Part shown: positions 28,371-41,615 of the stretch, piece by piece
Layout of the letters: each line of letters opens with the position of its first letter
Numbering within the stretch: the first letter of the stretch is position 1
NCBI RefSeq assembly: GCF_000002995.4
Contig: NW_025062479.1
Coordinates: 14,246,221-14,310,220 of the forward strand
Direction: 5' to 3'
Length of the DNA stretch: 64,000 nucleotides
From: Brugia malayi
Taxonomy: Eukaryota; Nematoda; Chromadorea; Rhabditida; Onchocercidae
Notes under the pieces: generated by a model
What the model was told of the DNA's origin: nothing
Databases searched by the model: none
Seen by the model: the letters and a program-made list of their open reading frames with translations, nothing else
Program-made: the position numbers and the translations under genes

Positions 28371-29169
28371 GAAAGGATGAATTTATGTATTTAATTTATT
28401 ATAAAATATAAAAAGTTAGCAATGACAAAAAAACAGAAAAATATGAGGAATTAACTAACATTTTAAGTATTTTATTTGAAAATAATTTTCTTCTTTTAAA
28501 ATTCTATTATCTTAATTTCCATATGTATATAAATTATTGTTTAATTTTTTTTTTAAATTCTATTTATCTTAATTTGCATATGTATGTAAATCAGTAGTTT
28601 GTGTTTGTGTGAAATTAAAATAAGATTATTTGTGTTTTCATTTAAAAAAACTTCTAAAGTTAATTTAGATCTACAATTTTTTTTCAAAAATTTCAATGAT
28701 TTAATGAGTAGAAATCATTATGTTATTCAATAAGTAGTGAATTCCGATGCTATCTTTTCTTTTTTATCCTTATGTTACCTAAATTATTCCTATATTGTTA
28801 ATCATTTCTGATTGAAAAAAAACAAATGAATTGAAGTAGTATAATGTAGATAAGTTTTTTTTTTTTTTATTTAAATAATAAATACAACTATAAATTATGC
28901 GGTAGAAATGATTAATGGAAATGAGAATTGATATAAGAGAAAGGAAGCGAGAAAAAAAAGAAAGAACAGTCGTTTATAAATTTAGCTACTAAATTTATAC
29001 AAACAAAGCGTAGCAAGAATAATCTTGAAAACAAATGATAAAAAAACATATATGTAAATAAGTAAATGAAAAATAAGTAAAACATAAATGATTAGTTAGG
29101 CAAATAAGTTTTAGTATTTGTAATAAATATGATAGTAAATAGTTAGATGATAAATATTCGCAATGAAAA

Positions 29170-29347
29170 AAGATATTATTATTCTTATTATTACTACTAT
29201 TACTATTACTATTATCACTGTCATTATCATTATCATTATTATTATCATTATTATCACTATTGCTATTATTATCATTATTGTTATTATCATCATTATCATT
29301 ATCATTATTATCATTATTATTATTATCATTATTATTATTATTATCAT

Positions 29348-29379
<32 letters not shown>

Positions 29380-29394
29380 ATTATTTATTATTAA

Positions 29395-29471
<77 letters not shown>

Positions 29472-29725
29472 TATTATTATCATTATTATTATTATTAATT
29501 ATTATTATTATTTATTATTAATTATTTATTATTATTAGTATTTATTATTATTATTGTTATTATCATTATTGTTATTATTATCACTATCATTATTATCATT
29601 ATTATTATTATTATTACTATTATTATTATTATTATTATCGTTATCACTATTATTATTATCATTATTATTATTAATTATTATTATTATTGTTATTATTATT
29701 ATTACTATTATTATTGCTATTCCTA
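29170..29725. repeat. Long ATT/ATC trinucleotide array with an internal duplication
   Basis: About 550 bases of TTA/TCA-type trinucleotides. A distinctive frame-shifted block (TTAATTATTATTATT then TATTATTAATTATTTATT) appears at about 29371 and again at about 29495, so a roughly 124-base segment was duplicated within the array. All Ile, Tyr, Asn or Leu runs read from it are artefacts. Confidence 0.95.
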
Positions 29726-32700
29726 TTTGCATGGAAGGAATTGATAAATTGAAAAAAAAAAAGAGCAAAGAAAGGAGAAAAGATGAAAGGATAGTAGTAA
29801 GATTGGAATGAATTGTAAAAAATGAGAATGCAAAAGATTGCCAATATAGTACAGCATTTTTTTTTTAGAAAAACTGAAGTGCAAAAAAAAAAAAATAAAT
29901 AAAAAGAAGAACGAAGAAGAAGAAAGCACTATGGAAAGCCTGTAAACATTCTTTAACGAAACAATCATTTAGTTGTTGTGAATTTTCTTGACCAATAGCT
30001 AATAGCTTTTGTAAATGCGTTCACGAATCCATTTAAATGTTATCGAAACAAATGTTAACAAAAAACAAAAAAAAAACAAAAAGCTAAAAGAAAATAGATG
30101 AATGGTTTTTTTTGACGAACGCAGCAATTTTTATCTATTTAAATTCTTTACAAGTTTTCATGAGAACATTTTCAAGTTTTAATTTAGCTAAATGTTAAAT
30201 AATCTTAAATAGTCCTTTCCTAATAACAGTAGTAGTAGTAATAGGAAAAGTAGTAATACTGAAAACGAAAGTAGTAATATTAGTAGCAAACTAATGGTAG
30301 GCTAGTAATGGTGGACATTTTTAAAAATAGCTTATGGTCAAAAGAGATGCTTGTACAACAGATGTAAACAACAAATGAATGCTTTATCATTTTCACTTTT
30401 TATTATAAAAAAAAAAAAAACAAAAAATTGAAATTTTCAAATATACACATACACATACATATACACGCACATACAAACATACACACACACAAAATTTTTA
30501 AATTATTTTAAGCTATATTTTTTGTGGTTTTGGAAATGAAATTTTTAAAAAATACAAGAGAAAAATGTGGTGAAATTAATTGATTTATGAACAATCATTT
30601 CCTATTTCTACTATACAAACTCAATAATCATTTTTTTTAAATTAATAAATTACTAATTTTCTAGGATAGAAATGAAAATTCCTTAATTTAGCAATAAATT
30701 TCCTTCTTTGGTAACTTCTATGAATAAGGAATACATTGTAATATTTCTCAAAGTTAGAAGTGAGACTTTTGCAATTTTGTTATTGTCATCGAAAATCAAT
30801 TCAGATAATTTTACATTCATAATTTTTGTACTGACATCAAATCGTTTGATGTTATTATTATTGTTATGTTTTGTTGTTGCATTCAATTTTATGTTGACCG
30901 AATGTTCTCCATATTAATATGCGAAAAAAGAAAAAAAAAACTTTCTTTGAATTTAATAACTATCACTTAGATAATATTAGATAGCAGCAATGAAGCAGAC
31001 ACTATTCAAATTTGACGGCATATAGACATCACTTTTTCTTTTTTTGTTTGTTAAAAAAAAAAAGGAATGATAAGAATTGAGAAAATACGCTATAAAAGGA
31101 CATTTGCACTTGAAATTTTTTTATTGATTTCATATCTTTTAAAAAATAATTAAAAGGTGAAATTTCATTCATAGTGAATAAAATTTTCTTTTTCTTTTCT
31201 TTCTCATTCAATTTAATTTTTAAAGAAATGATGAACTTTGAACTGATCAAATATTTAATTTAAAATCTAGAAAGGCTAATAAAAGTTGACAATTTTTTTT
31301 CGACGTGAAGAGATGATTAAAGATGATTTGATTTATAGGAAATAATAATTATATGAAAATGACAATATTGTATTGTTGCAGAGATCAAAAAATTTTACCC
31401 ATAATTACTTAGTGTTGGCAGTTGTTTTGTTTGAATAAGAAAAGTTTTCTTTCTTTTTTTTTTAAGAATCAAAGATCTAATCAAAGATTAAACTTATACA
31501 TTTCTTTCTTTTCATAGAGCTAAAATTAATATATCAGAGAGTTTTGTTGAAAGCAATTATGAGAATTTATTATAAAAAAGGAGATATTTTGAAAAAAGAA
31601 AAAAAGATATGATATTGTTACTGATAACATAGCTTTGAGGAGGATGTTAAAATAGTCTAATCATTTAGTTATCACTTAGTAATAATGATTATTTAATCAA
31701 CATTTCAAATTTTGTTATTGCTTCAATGTGCAAATAAAAATGAAAAAGTTCATGGACAAGGAAGTTTACTGCTAAATATTACATATATATATTATCATTA
31801 GTTTATTACTGACTAAATATTATTTTTAATCAATTCTGAAGTGTTGCAATTCTTTTACCCTATAATTCATTACAAACTTATATTAATTGAAAATATCATA
31901 TCACTAATAAAAATATCAATAAATGAGAAATAAAATATATGAATTCTTTTAATCCTTTTGTTTATATTCCAACATGTAAGTAAACAATAAATAAAATCAA
32001 ATTGAATTAATAAATAAAGAATTATTATTTAAAAATACATGAAAGTATATAACGTTTAAAAAAAGTTTCAAATCAAATTGAACAATAAATATAAAATAAT
32101 GAAATTTGTCGCCGTAGAATTTATAAAAAAGAAAAACGAAAAAAAAAAAAGAAAGAAAATATTTGCATGAGAATGGAATTCAAATCGAAATGAAAAGAGA
32201 AATTGAATAAATCTTGCTTAAATTTCATTTCTCTTCAATTTTGTCTTTTTCTCCTTTATAACGTTAAAATCAATTCTCATCAATATCGTATTTTTATTTT
32301 ATTTTATTTTTTTTTTTGTAAAAAATTTCATTTTTCCTTTTACTTTATATGTGTTTGTCATTTATGTTTAAAATCAACAAGTTGTATGTATCATTTTACA
32401 AATCATCAATAAATAAATTATATTTTTGTAGTAAAAATTAAATAATAAAATGAAAAATAAAAAACGAAAAACAAAAAAAAGAATTAAAAAATCAAAAAGC
32501 GGAAAAAAACGATTACTATCCGAGTAGTCTTATTTTTTTTCTAAAAGTAATAAATGAATAGAAAAACTTATTAATTAATTGTTAAAATATAAAATAATAC
32601 ACATTTTCTTTTTGCTGTTTCACTTTTTTCTTTGTTTGCTTCATTTTTTTAAAAAGAAAAGAAAACAATTTGATTATTTTAACAATATCTTTTGTTTGTA

Positions 32701-35279
32701 TTTCAATAACAAAAAAAGGAGAAATAAACGAATAGAAAAATTCCTAGATTAATTATTAAAATATAAAATAACATACATTTTTTTATTCTTTTACTTTGTT
32801 TTGTCTATTCGTCGCTTTTTTTAGGAAAAAAAAAACAATTTAATAAATAATTAAAAAAAAGAGCTTTAAGAAGATGATAACAATATATGAATAAAATGAT
32901 AAGTAAAGAAGAGATAATATCAGGGAAGAAAGCCAATAGTATATTTTAATAAATATCGCAAAAAACAAAAAATTTATTTATACCTAAAAAAATTAGAATG
33001 TATCATTTTTCTTGTAACATTTCTAACAAAGAAAATATTTAAAAAAACCTTCCAATTTCTTCTCTCTCTCTCTCTTTCTCTTCCCTCCTTTTTTCCTCTG
33101 ACAATTTCTACATTTTCATTTCTCTCTTTCTTCCTCTTCCAATGTTTCCTTTTTTCTTTTTTTGATTCATTAAATGAATGCAAGAATATGTTTTATGAAA
33201 AAAACAAAAGGAAGAAGAAAAGAGAGAGTGGAGAAAGACTAAGAGATGAATGAGTGGGTAGAATGATGATTGCCTATCCTAAATGATGGGTAGATGAAAT
33301 ATACTAACAATTTTTCCTTTTTTTCCTCTTTCATTGCATTTTTATTTTTATATATATAAGAAAAAAAATTTGTATATATATAATATCATTTTGCTTTTTA
33401 TTTAAAACATTTTGTTGGTTTAAAAAAAGGAAAAAAGGGAGGGATGAAAAGAGAGGGGGAGAGAAACGGAGAGATGAAGAACAAGAAGAATTTGTGTAAG
33501 CTAAATTAAGTGAAAAAAAAAAACAAAAAGAAAGTTCGAAGAAAATATTCAAAAAAAAAAGTTTTTTTTTTTTTCTCTTAGAGTAGAAATAGATGACGCT
33601 ATCAATGTTTATAAACTAATTTCTTGCTTTTCATCTTCTTTTTTTCTTTTTCTTCTTTTTCTACCATCCTGAAAAAGAGAAAGAAAAATAAATTACTTCC
33701 TATTCATACGTTTTTTCCTTTAGCTCTTTTTTCTTTTTTTTATTTGAATGCTTTAGAAATTCCTTTTTGTCCATAAAAATACATTTAAATTTATTTCATT
33801 ATGTCAAATGTAATATTTCAGTTTTTTTTTTGGCTAACTAACAATGTGTCATGCTAAATTTTCTCACTTATGAGATGTATGTATATCACTATTTTTAATC
33901 TTATTTTTAATACATAATGCATCTTAATTTCATATTAAAAAAAAGGAAAGATTCTAAACATTCTAAAATGAATCAGAAAAAAAATAAATGCATAAATAAA
34001 TATTTATTATAACAATTATTTTATCACTTTCTCACTAATTTTTTGTTAATTGAAATGAAATAATATAATGTATATGAAATTGAATAGAGAGTATGGGATA
34101 AGAGAGAAAAATAAATTGATGAAAAAATATTCTATTAGATGAAGAATTTCAGGATAAATTATAAAATTTGCAAATTTTTATCAGACTTTTTCTTCTAATA
34201 TCATCTTACTAGGTTGACTAACTACTAAAAGTAAATGATATTAAAGGAACAATTTATTCATTTAAATGTCTGATTATTTTAGCTTGTAATTTTAAAATGA
34301 TATTGGGAAGTTTTGATTTGAAAATGTAAGAAAATTTGACAAGAAATATGACTGTGATAGACAGGCGAATAAATTTGCTATGTCTATTTAAATTCATAAA
34401 ATAAAAAAATGAAAATGAAATTGTTGAAAAAACGGAAAAAAAAAAAAACATATATGAAATAAAATTTGAGTTTATTATAGTTATCATCAATTAATCTTAC
34501 GGATTCTTTTTAGATATTTTTTTTTTTTTTTTTTTAAGGGAAATATTTAATGAAATAAATTAATTGAACTTCTATCTAGAAATTGCTAAACTACTTAAAT
34601 GTTTACTCTTACCGTTTTTTATTTTATAGAAAATTTTAAACATGAGGGAAAAAAGGGAAATGAATGCAAAATATTTCATTTGTAAGCAAAATCATCATTG
34701 GTAAATAACACTCAGTATTGTAGAAAAAAGAATAATTACAAGAGAGGGAGAGAGAGAAAGGAAGAAAGAGAGAGAGGAAAAAGTAGAAAAGAAAATTACG
34801 AAACATTGCTAATTCACTCCAACTAGTAATTTTTGTTTTCTTTTTCTTCATTTGATAATATTTAAAGCTCTTAAAAGAAAAAATAATAGCAATTGAAAAA
34901 TTTCTGATCTTTTAATCTATTATTAAAAAAAGACAAAAAATTAGTAATAATCATATAGTTTAATTCAAATTACTAAAAATTTGAATCGTTTTTTTTTTTT
35001 TCTTTTGTTCTCTCTCTCCTTTTCTTAGAATTAATCTTTTAAGTTAAACTACAATAAATTTAATAAGGAATAGAAAATAACAGATAGACTGATAGAATAA
35101 AAGTCGGTCAAAAATTTTTAAAAAATAGAATAAAAAAAGGTGGAAAATTTGAGAAAAAAATAGAACAAAAGATTGAAAAAATTTGATAAATCAACCAAGT
35201 AATTAAAAAAAAAATTCCAAAAATAGTTATTGCTTTCAAATGCACATCAAATTGGTAAGCTTCTAGGAGAAAACATTTC

Positions 35280-35470
35280 TGATTTATTTTTCCTCACTCT
35301 TACTTTACTCCCTTTTTCCTCAAATCTATAGCTAGCATCCCTCTTTTGATCAATACCTTCCAACTGCATCGTTCCACCACCACCAAACTATCATGTACTC
35401 TTGAAAATCTCTCTCTGTACACCTTTGTTTCTGATTTTGTTAACTAACTAAAAGGATGACATTTACCACT
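35280..35470. other. Small GC-elevated island
   Basis: Non-repetitive sequence with CCTTCCAACTGCATCG and CCACCACCACCAAAC. No open frame of note. Possible regulatory element for the downstream zinc-finger gene. Confidence 0.25.
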
Positions 35471-35536
35471 AGTTAACTATCATGGGATTTTATATTCTTT
35501 TAATTAAACTTTACCACTTAAATTAATTTTTAGAAA

Positions 35537-35540
<4 letters not shown>

Positions 35541-35584
<44 letters not shown>
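35541..35584. repeat. (AT)n microsatellite
   Basis: About 44 bases of alternating AT. Confidence 0.9.
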
Positions 35585-35587
<3 letters not shown>

Positions 35588-36399
35588 CAAGTCATTATAA
35601 TATTTAAAATAGTAAATATAAATATGTAATATGAAAAATTTTAATCCAGTTCTATATATAAATATAATTTACCAAATTATTATAACATTTAAAATAGTAA
35701 ATATAAGAAAATTAGCATTTAAATTATTATAGCATATAAATTTAAAAAAAAACATTTAAATATGAAAAATCGGCGTTAAAAAAAGCATTTAAAAAAAATA
35801 GAATATGTAGTAGTATGAGAGATTTTAATCAATCAGTTATATGCATAAATATAATTTATGAAATTGTTATAGCATTTAAAATAGTAAATGTGAATATGTA
35901 ATAATATAAAGAATTTTAATTAGGCAATTCTAAAAATGCTTTTTTCTAGTAAAATTTTTAAGCATTTATAGTTTTTAAAGCATTATTCAAGCTTACTTCG
36001 TTTTTTTTCTTTTTTTTTTTTTTTGGCTTCTTTTAGTTTTTATTTTCTAATTCAATATTTATTCGATCTTATTATCAATTTTAATGCATATTGTATGAAT
36101 TATGTAGCAAAAAAAAGATTCATGAACACTAAAAAACGGAAAACCTAGAATTAATTTTAATCTAATTTATCTACTTGAATTTAATTTAAAGCAATACACA
36201 CTTCAAAATTTTGTAGTTAGAATAAGCATCAAGAGTTACTTATGAATATTAAAAACTACTTGGTTGTGAATTCTTAAAATTTTAGTGGTTAAAAAAAAAA
36301 AGGAAATAGAAAATGAAAAAAATATTTCAATTTCTTATAATTCTTTCGAAATTCGAGCTTTTTTTCTTATTTTTAATAAGTGCTGAAAATTCTTTTTTT

Positions 36400-36640
36400 T
36401 TCGTGTATATTTGCAAAGCTAATCCGACAATGTTGTAATTTTGCAAAAGAAACGAAAAATTCTTTGATCGTCCACAAACAAAATCATTATGTACTTTTCT
36501 TATGGCAGCAAACGATAGTGGCAATGGACACGAAAGCTATTATTAGCTTGTTGACCATCGATGACGTAACAAGCTCTCATTTTAGCTGCTAACACAAATA
36601 TGAGGATGTATGTATGTGTCTGTGTGTGTGTATGTGTGTT
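36400..36640. promoter_or_regulatory. Candidate regulatory island with a CRE-like site
   Basis: A GC-elevated, non-repetitive block containing GATGACGTAACAAG (the same TGACGTAA core as the island at 27.3 kb). It is followed by a TG-rich stretch. Short overlapping frames on both strands show no family. Confidence 0.3.
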
Positions 36641-36769
36641 GTATGTTTACTTATTTCAAATCATTGAATTAAATTTATGCTAGAGAGGGGGAAACTGTGT
36701 ATGTGTGTGAGGTAAATAAACGATAGCTAAAAGAGGGAAAGAATGAGAATTATGTTTAATATTAAGCTT

Positions 36770-36943
36770 CAATGAAATGATAAATGTTCTTCTATGTGTC
36801 CAAGTACCAAGTACTACGATGCAATGACATTGCTTATGTTATTAGTTTCAGTCTAAAATTGCCACAATTTTTAATGACCAATTCAAATTCTCTCCTCTCT
36901 TTTTCAATTCTCACTATTGCTATAAATGATTACACAATGTGTA

Positions 36944-36975
<32 letters not shown>

Positions 36976-37445
36976 GGAGAAAGGGAGAAGGCGAGAGAGA
37001 CGATTGATTGTTAAGGAAATTTTGCTAAAATTTATAAGTAATATTTTACTAGGGAAATTAGAAAAAGAGGACAGGAAGATAGGAAACTTGATGATGATAG
37101 CGGCTAGACTGAAAAGGGACACATGTCCACCAATGGATGAATTAGTGTGTGTGTGTATGGAGGCTTACTTCCACACAGCAACCAGCTAATGTACATTTCT
37201 TTGGCTTGTATGTATATGTGTATGTGTGTATGTGTATGTGTGGCCATTGAAGTATTTGTACAGCTAGCTATGAGATATGAAAGTAAAAGGATTGCATAAA
37301 ATGAAGAGAGGAAGAAGCTAGGGACAGCTTTGATGATGGTTGGTTGATGCAACCAGCCAACCAGGAAGTGAAATTTCTCCCATTTTCCCAATAAATAATC
37401 ACAAGGGATAAGAGAAAGGAAAAGAAAGGGAATTACTAACCTCAA
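36770..37445. other. Mixed island: unique sequence, GA tract, GT-rich patches and a dyad
   Basis: Unique GC-elevated sequence is interleaved with a GTGTGT/GAGAGA tract at 36940-36974 and TATGTGTATGTG units at 37207-37242. A dyad GGTTGGTTG-ATG-CAACCAGCCAACC lies at 37338-37362. Frames on both strands are open for 70-110 codons but include the repeats and match no family I know. Confidence 0.35.
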
Positions 37446-38071
37446 AAAAAAGGAAGAGAAATCACATTTGATAATACATTATTTCGTATAAAATTGATAG
37501 GAAGAGAAAAAAATAATAGTGATAATGCGAGAGGAACTTCTTACTTTTGTTTTAAGGATTAGATTTTTGAAGTACTTTAAAATAAGGATAGAAAATTCGT
37601 AATTACAAAGTTACATCTTAGTTTTATGTTTATCAGCAAAGAAAATTTTATTTCACGTAGGTATTTTTCTAACAAAATTTCTTTGAATAAATTAGAAAAA
37701 AAGTTTAATGTAGTATGATTTCTAATAACTCAATTAATTATGGATTTAGACACACAGCAATATCATTTTAGTAAATGCTAACACTTTAAATTCTAGGAAT
37801 TCTCCTCATTTTTTGTGTATTTTAAAATACAATAACTGATGTGATATAATAAATTGGTTGCAAGTATATAATCTTATATTTCAAAAGTAAAAAAATCTTC
37901 CATGTAGATACATTCTCGATATGAATTAAAGATTGAACACTATTCATTTGCTGTTTGTTAGTGGTAAAAAAGTTTTTAATGTCATTTGTCACTTTCCTTG
38001 ATATAAGGGAATATAAGATAGCATGTGGTTCAGCTAATGTTAATCAAGTCAAATTATCATAAATGTGTACT

Positions 38072-38077
38072 TTATTT
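38072..38077 (-). terminator. Candidate poly(A) signal after RRS1
   Basis: AATAAA on the minus strand, about 110 bases past the RRS1 stop. It would end the last gene of the five-gene cluster. Confidence 0.5.
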
Positions 38078-38184
38078 CATAATAAAATCATATCATAACT
38101 AAAATAGAATTTTTTTTCCAACAAATTGATAGAAAACAACAAGAATTAATATGTGAACAGAAAAAAAAATCATTGAAAATGGGA

Positions 38185-40691
38185 TCATTTTCCACCACGA
38201 CCTTTCTTTTGCTTTCCCATTTTCATGCTATTCCCGCGTGTTTTTTTCATCTTTTTCAATTTATTTTGGAAATGCTGCTGCCGATGAATAGATGATTTTG
38301 ATCGCTTCGGTTTCTTACTTTGGTTTTTGTCCACATTTCTTAAATACATTCAATTCAAATGCTGGAGCCGCCGTTATTTTACATTTCTATGACAACAATC
38401 GATAGTCTAGTCATCAAATGGATTATTTCATATATTTACTGGACTATTTTCATAGGTTATTTCAGTGAACCTAAAGTATGGTTATGCATCTCTATTATCA
38501 TCATTAGATGATTTACACTATACTGAATGATCAAAGCTCATAGTATCAAGATTCGCATAATCACTGATGGAACATTTTGATTTTCAATCACTTCTAAAGA
38601 ATTTTTAAATTGCTACTTACTGTTGCTGATTGCCTTGCTGACTGGCTGTCAAACGCGTTTCGTTCAAATCACTTTTTTTGGAAGACAATCTATCCAAAAT
38701 TTGCAACTGCTTTTTTTGTTCACCAGAAACACCCACCTCATTCGGTTCATACTGCAAAATAATCGTTGGCAAAAAATCCACGTCACTTCAGTTTTCATAA
38801 AAAAGTGTCCTACTATCATTTCGTTCATTCTATTTCTTTTTCTATTGGAAAATATGAAACTGCACTATAACAAGTTAAAAGTTACCTTGTGATGTTTACC
38901 TGTCTTCAGCAATTTCTTTTCATTTTTAATTGCTGGTTGAAATGCACCACATGATGCAGTAGAATATCGCGCTCGATTTATCTGATTTACTAGCTGTAAA
39001 AATGAGAGGAAAAGTTTTTAACTTTTTACTACAACAAAAATAGTAATACTTCCAGCAGAGGAAAATGTTTGGTAAAGGACAATATAACTTGAAATGTTTG
39101 GTCGACTGTTTTTATCATATTTATAATTAGTTATATCTTCCAGATATAACCCTATATTATATTTAAGCATTAAACTCTTTTTGAAGAAATATCATGATAA
39201 CCTCATCATAATAATAGAAAGATATGTTCAAAGCTGATATGCACGGAATCATTTAAAATGTGCATCTTTTTTCTTGAACTTGAGATATCAATTTGGATAA
39301 TGAAAATAATTTGCGTAATCCAACCTCATGTCTATCCCGATTATTTAAATCAACGGCAATACCAAGAGGAGTTGCGTTTGCTGATGAAATTCCTTTTAAG
39401 CGTGCGATGTTGCGTAAACGCTGCATTTCATTTTTGTGCACTTTTTCTTTCTTGGCTTTTTGTCGTTCATCAAAATAATCAATCATAGGATCTAAACTTT
39501 ATGCTCAAAATTATATAAATTAAGAGATATTATAAAAAGATCCACAAAAATTCAAATTACTATTCGTTCGTCCATCCATGTTAACACTGAATTGAACCTT
39601 CGAACTCTGGGATTTTTTATATGACATGACTTCCTTGATATTCCAACATCACATAGTTCATTCTATCAATTTCAGATTATAAAAGAGAAAACAGTTTGCT
39701 TTATTTACTGCAACAGCTAAAAGTTAATTATTAATTCCCAGTACCGCAAGAATCATTTTTTAAAAAATGGTGCTACCTTTGTTATCTGGTATTTCGATTA
39801 GCCATTCTTTAGCATTATTATTTTTAACACTTTTATATCCATACCTCGCTCTCCACTCCTTAAAAAAACTAGACTTTCGTTATCCAAACTATATTATAGA
39901 TATAGGAATAAGACAATTTTATTAAGTTAGGTAATGTATTTTATTCCAATTTCAGGTCGTTATTTACAAAAAAACCTAACTAATTAAGCTCCAACCTGAG
40001 TTTGTTCATCAAAAACTTTTCGATCTTTCTTTTTTTTTCGTATTCCTTTCTGTTGCGCATACTGTTCCCATTTCGTTTGCTGACGTTCAGATGGTAACGG
40101 TTTTTCTCGAGGAAGTCGAAACAATGTTGCTGGTAACTGCAAAGTAAGAAATTAAATCTGATAGTGTATTTATAAAATATTTTCAAGTTTTACCGGTTTT
40201 CAATATTGAAATTAATCAACAACACTTGAAATTCGTATAATTTGGATCAATAAAAGATTCATGGGTAAGTAAGTATAATTAAAAGCATACTTTTGCACAG
40301 AGAGCTTCATCAATCCGTTTTCTCTCCAACTCCCATATTTTATTAAACAAGAATTGCGCATTATCTCGTACTCTTGCTGATAGTTCATTCTCGCTTAGCT
40401 TGCTATAAAAATTATTACAGTTCAAATAAAAAGACTTGTTATGCTTATCAGAGCCCAATATCAGCACATAGTTTAAAATGTGTTCTAACACTGAACAAGC
40501 AAACGTAAACCATAAACGAAAAATACAAAAAGAGGTAGTCACTTGAAATAATGAGACAGAAAACCTTACTTTGTTGAACCTTCGTCTATTACAGGATCAT
40601 TATCAATGATAAGCAAATTACCAACATCAACAAATGGATCTATAATTTTATCCACTTCTGTTGGTAATGATATAAATCCTTTTTCTTCCAT
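38185..40691 (-). CDS. RRS1: RRS1 family regulator of ribosome biosynthesis
   Basis: Nucleolar factor needed for large-subunit assembly; in yeast and animals it helps load the 5S RNP (Rpf2, L5, L11). Exons: 40691-40570, 40402-40291, 40136-39997, 39858-39777, 39491-39325, 38993-38886, 38751-38621, 38338-38185, about 338 aa (human about 365). Diagnostic sequence: VDVGNLLIIDNDPVID at the N terminus, then RDNAQFLFNKIWELE, LPATLFRLPREKPLPSER, KWEQYAQQKGIRKKKKDR, AKEWLIEIPDN, and a basic Lys/Gly tail ending GKQKKGRGGK. The start follows an acceptor-like CTAG one base upstream; an in-frame ATG eight codons earlier lies before it and is less likely. It is the 3'-most gene of the minus-strand cluster. 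Confidence 0.95.
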
Positions 40692-41615
40692 TCTAGTAAG
40701 CAAACTCTGAAGCATTAAAGCATAGATGATAAATATAGATTATAATAAATACTATCAAACAAATAAAGCACAATCAATGTGGAAACTTCTTACTGCTTTT
40801 AAACAAATCTGACTGCTACTATTATTACTATATTCATAATATTAAGTAAGCGATATTAAATAAGCAAAAATTGCATAGGGAAACTGACGAAACCCAAGAA
40901 AAAAATAACACAGCAATTGAATTTTTATTTTATATTAATGAAAAAAAAAAAACAATGTATAAGAACGAAGAAAAATAATGTACAAAAATACATCAAATGT
41001 ATAAAATCGAAGAATATTCTGGAGATACTTAATGGATGAGAGAAGAGAAATGAAATTAAATGGAATTGTTTTTCAGTATTGAATATAATGTTGAGAGATA
41101 TAACAACATTATGATAATATAAAAAGCACGAAAAAACAATAATTGATTAATATGAAAGCATATTTCAATGAATAATATATCTTTATTGAGTTAAACATAC
41201 CTTCAAAATATATCAGTGATATCAAACAGAGGACAGCATCGTCAATCTATTCAAAATAACTACTGGTATATCATTAAAAACTTTCAAAAATATTTTCATT
41301 ATAAGAAAATGTTCAATAAATATACTAGTTTACTGGAAAATCAAAGACAGTGATTATATCAGGAATATCTGTCACCTTTGGTCAATATATGAATTTCATA
41401 ATAAGAATAAAAAATCATGAATAGAAATTGCTGTTGTAGATGATCTACAGTTAAGACATAAAATGAACATTTCCATCATAAAGTTATATTCAATAACGAC
41501 TTCCGGTATAATAGCTAATATTTTATATCGCTGTTCATATTTCATCTCATTATCAGCAAGAAGCACAGTTAAGTTACTAATTAAGTAAAATATATGCACT
41601 ATACACCGAAAAAAA
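40692..41615 (-). other. Spacer between PPP2R3C and RRS1
   Basis: About 920 AT-rich bases with no supported exon. It contains acceptor-like CTTCAG near 40707 just upstream of RRS1, suitable for trans-splicing. No clear promoter is visible. Confidence 0.5.

Noticed and set aside
37104..37445. Minus-strand open frame of 113 codons
   Set aside because: Crosses a TG/CA repeat giving Thr-His runs; no known family, no splice links.
39540..39680. Minus-strand open stretch in an RRS1 intron
   Set aside because: It reads a plausible short peptide, but RRS1 family alignment joins the flanking exons (PDNK to DPMIDYF) directly and in phase without it.
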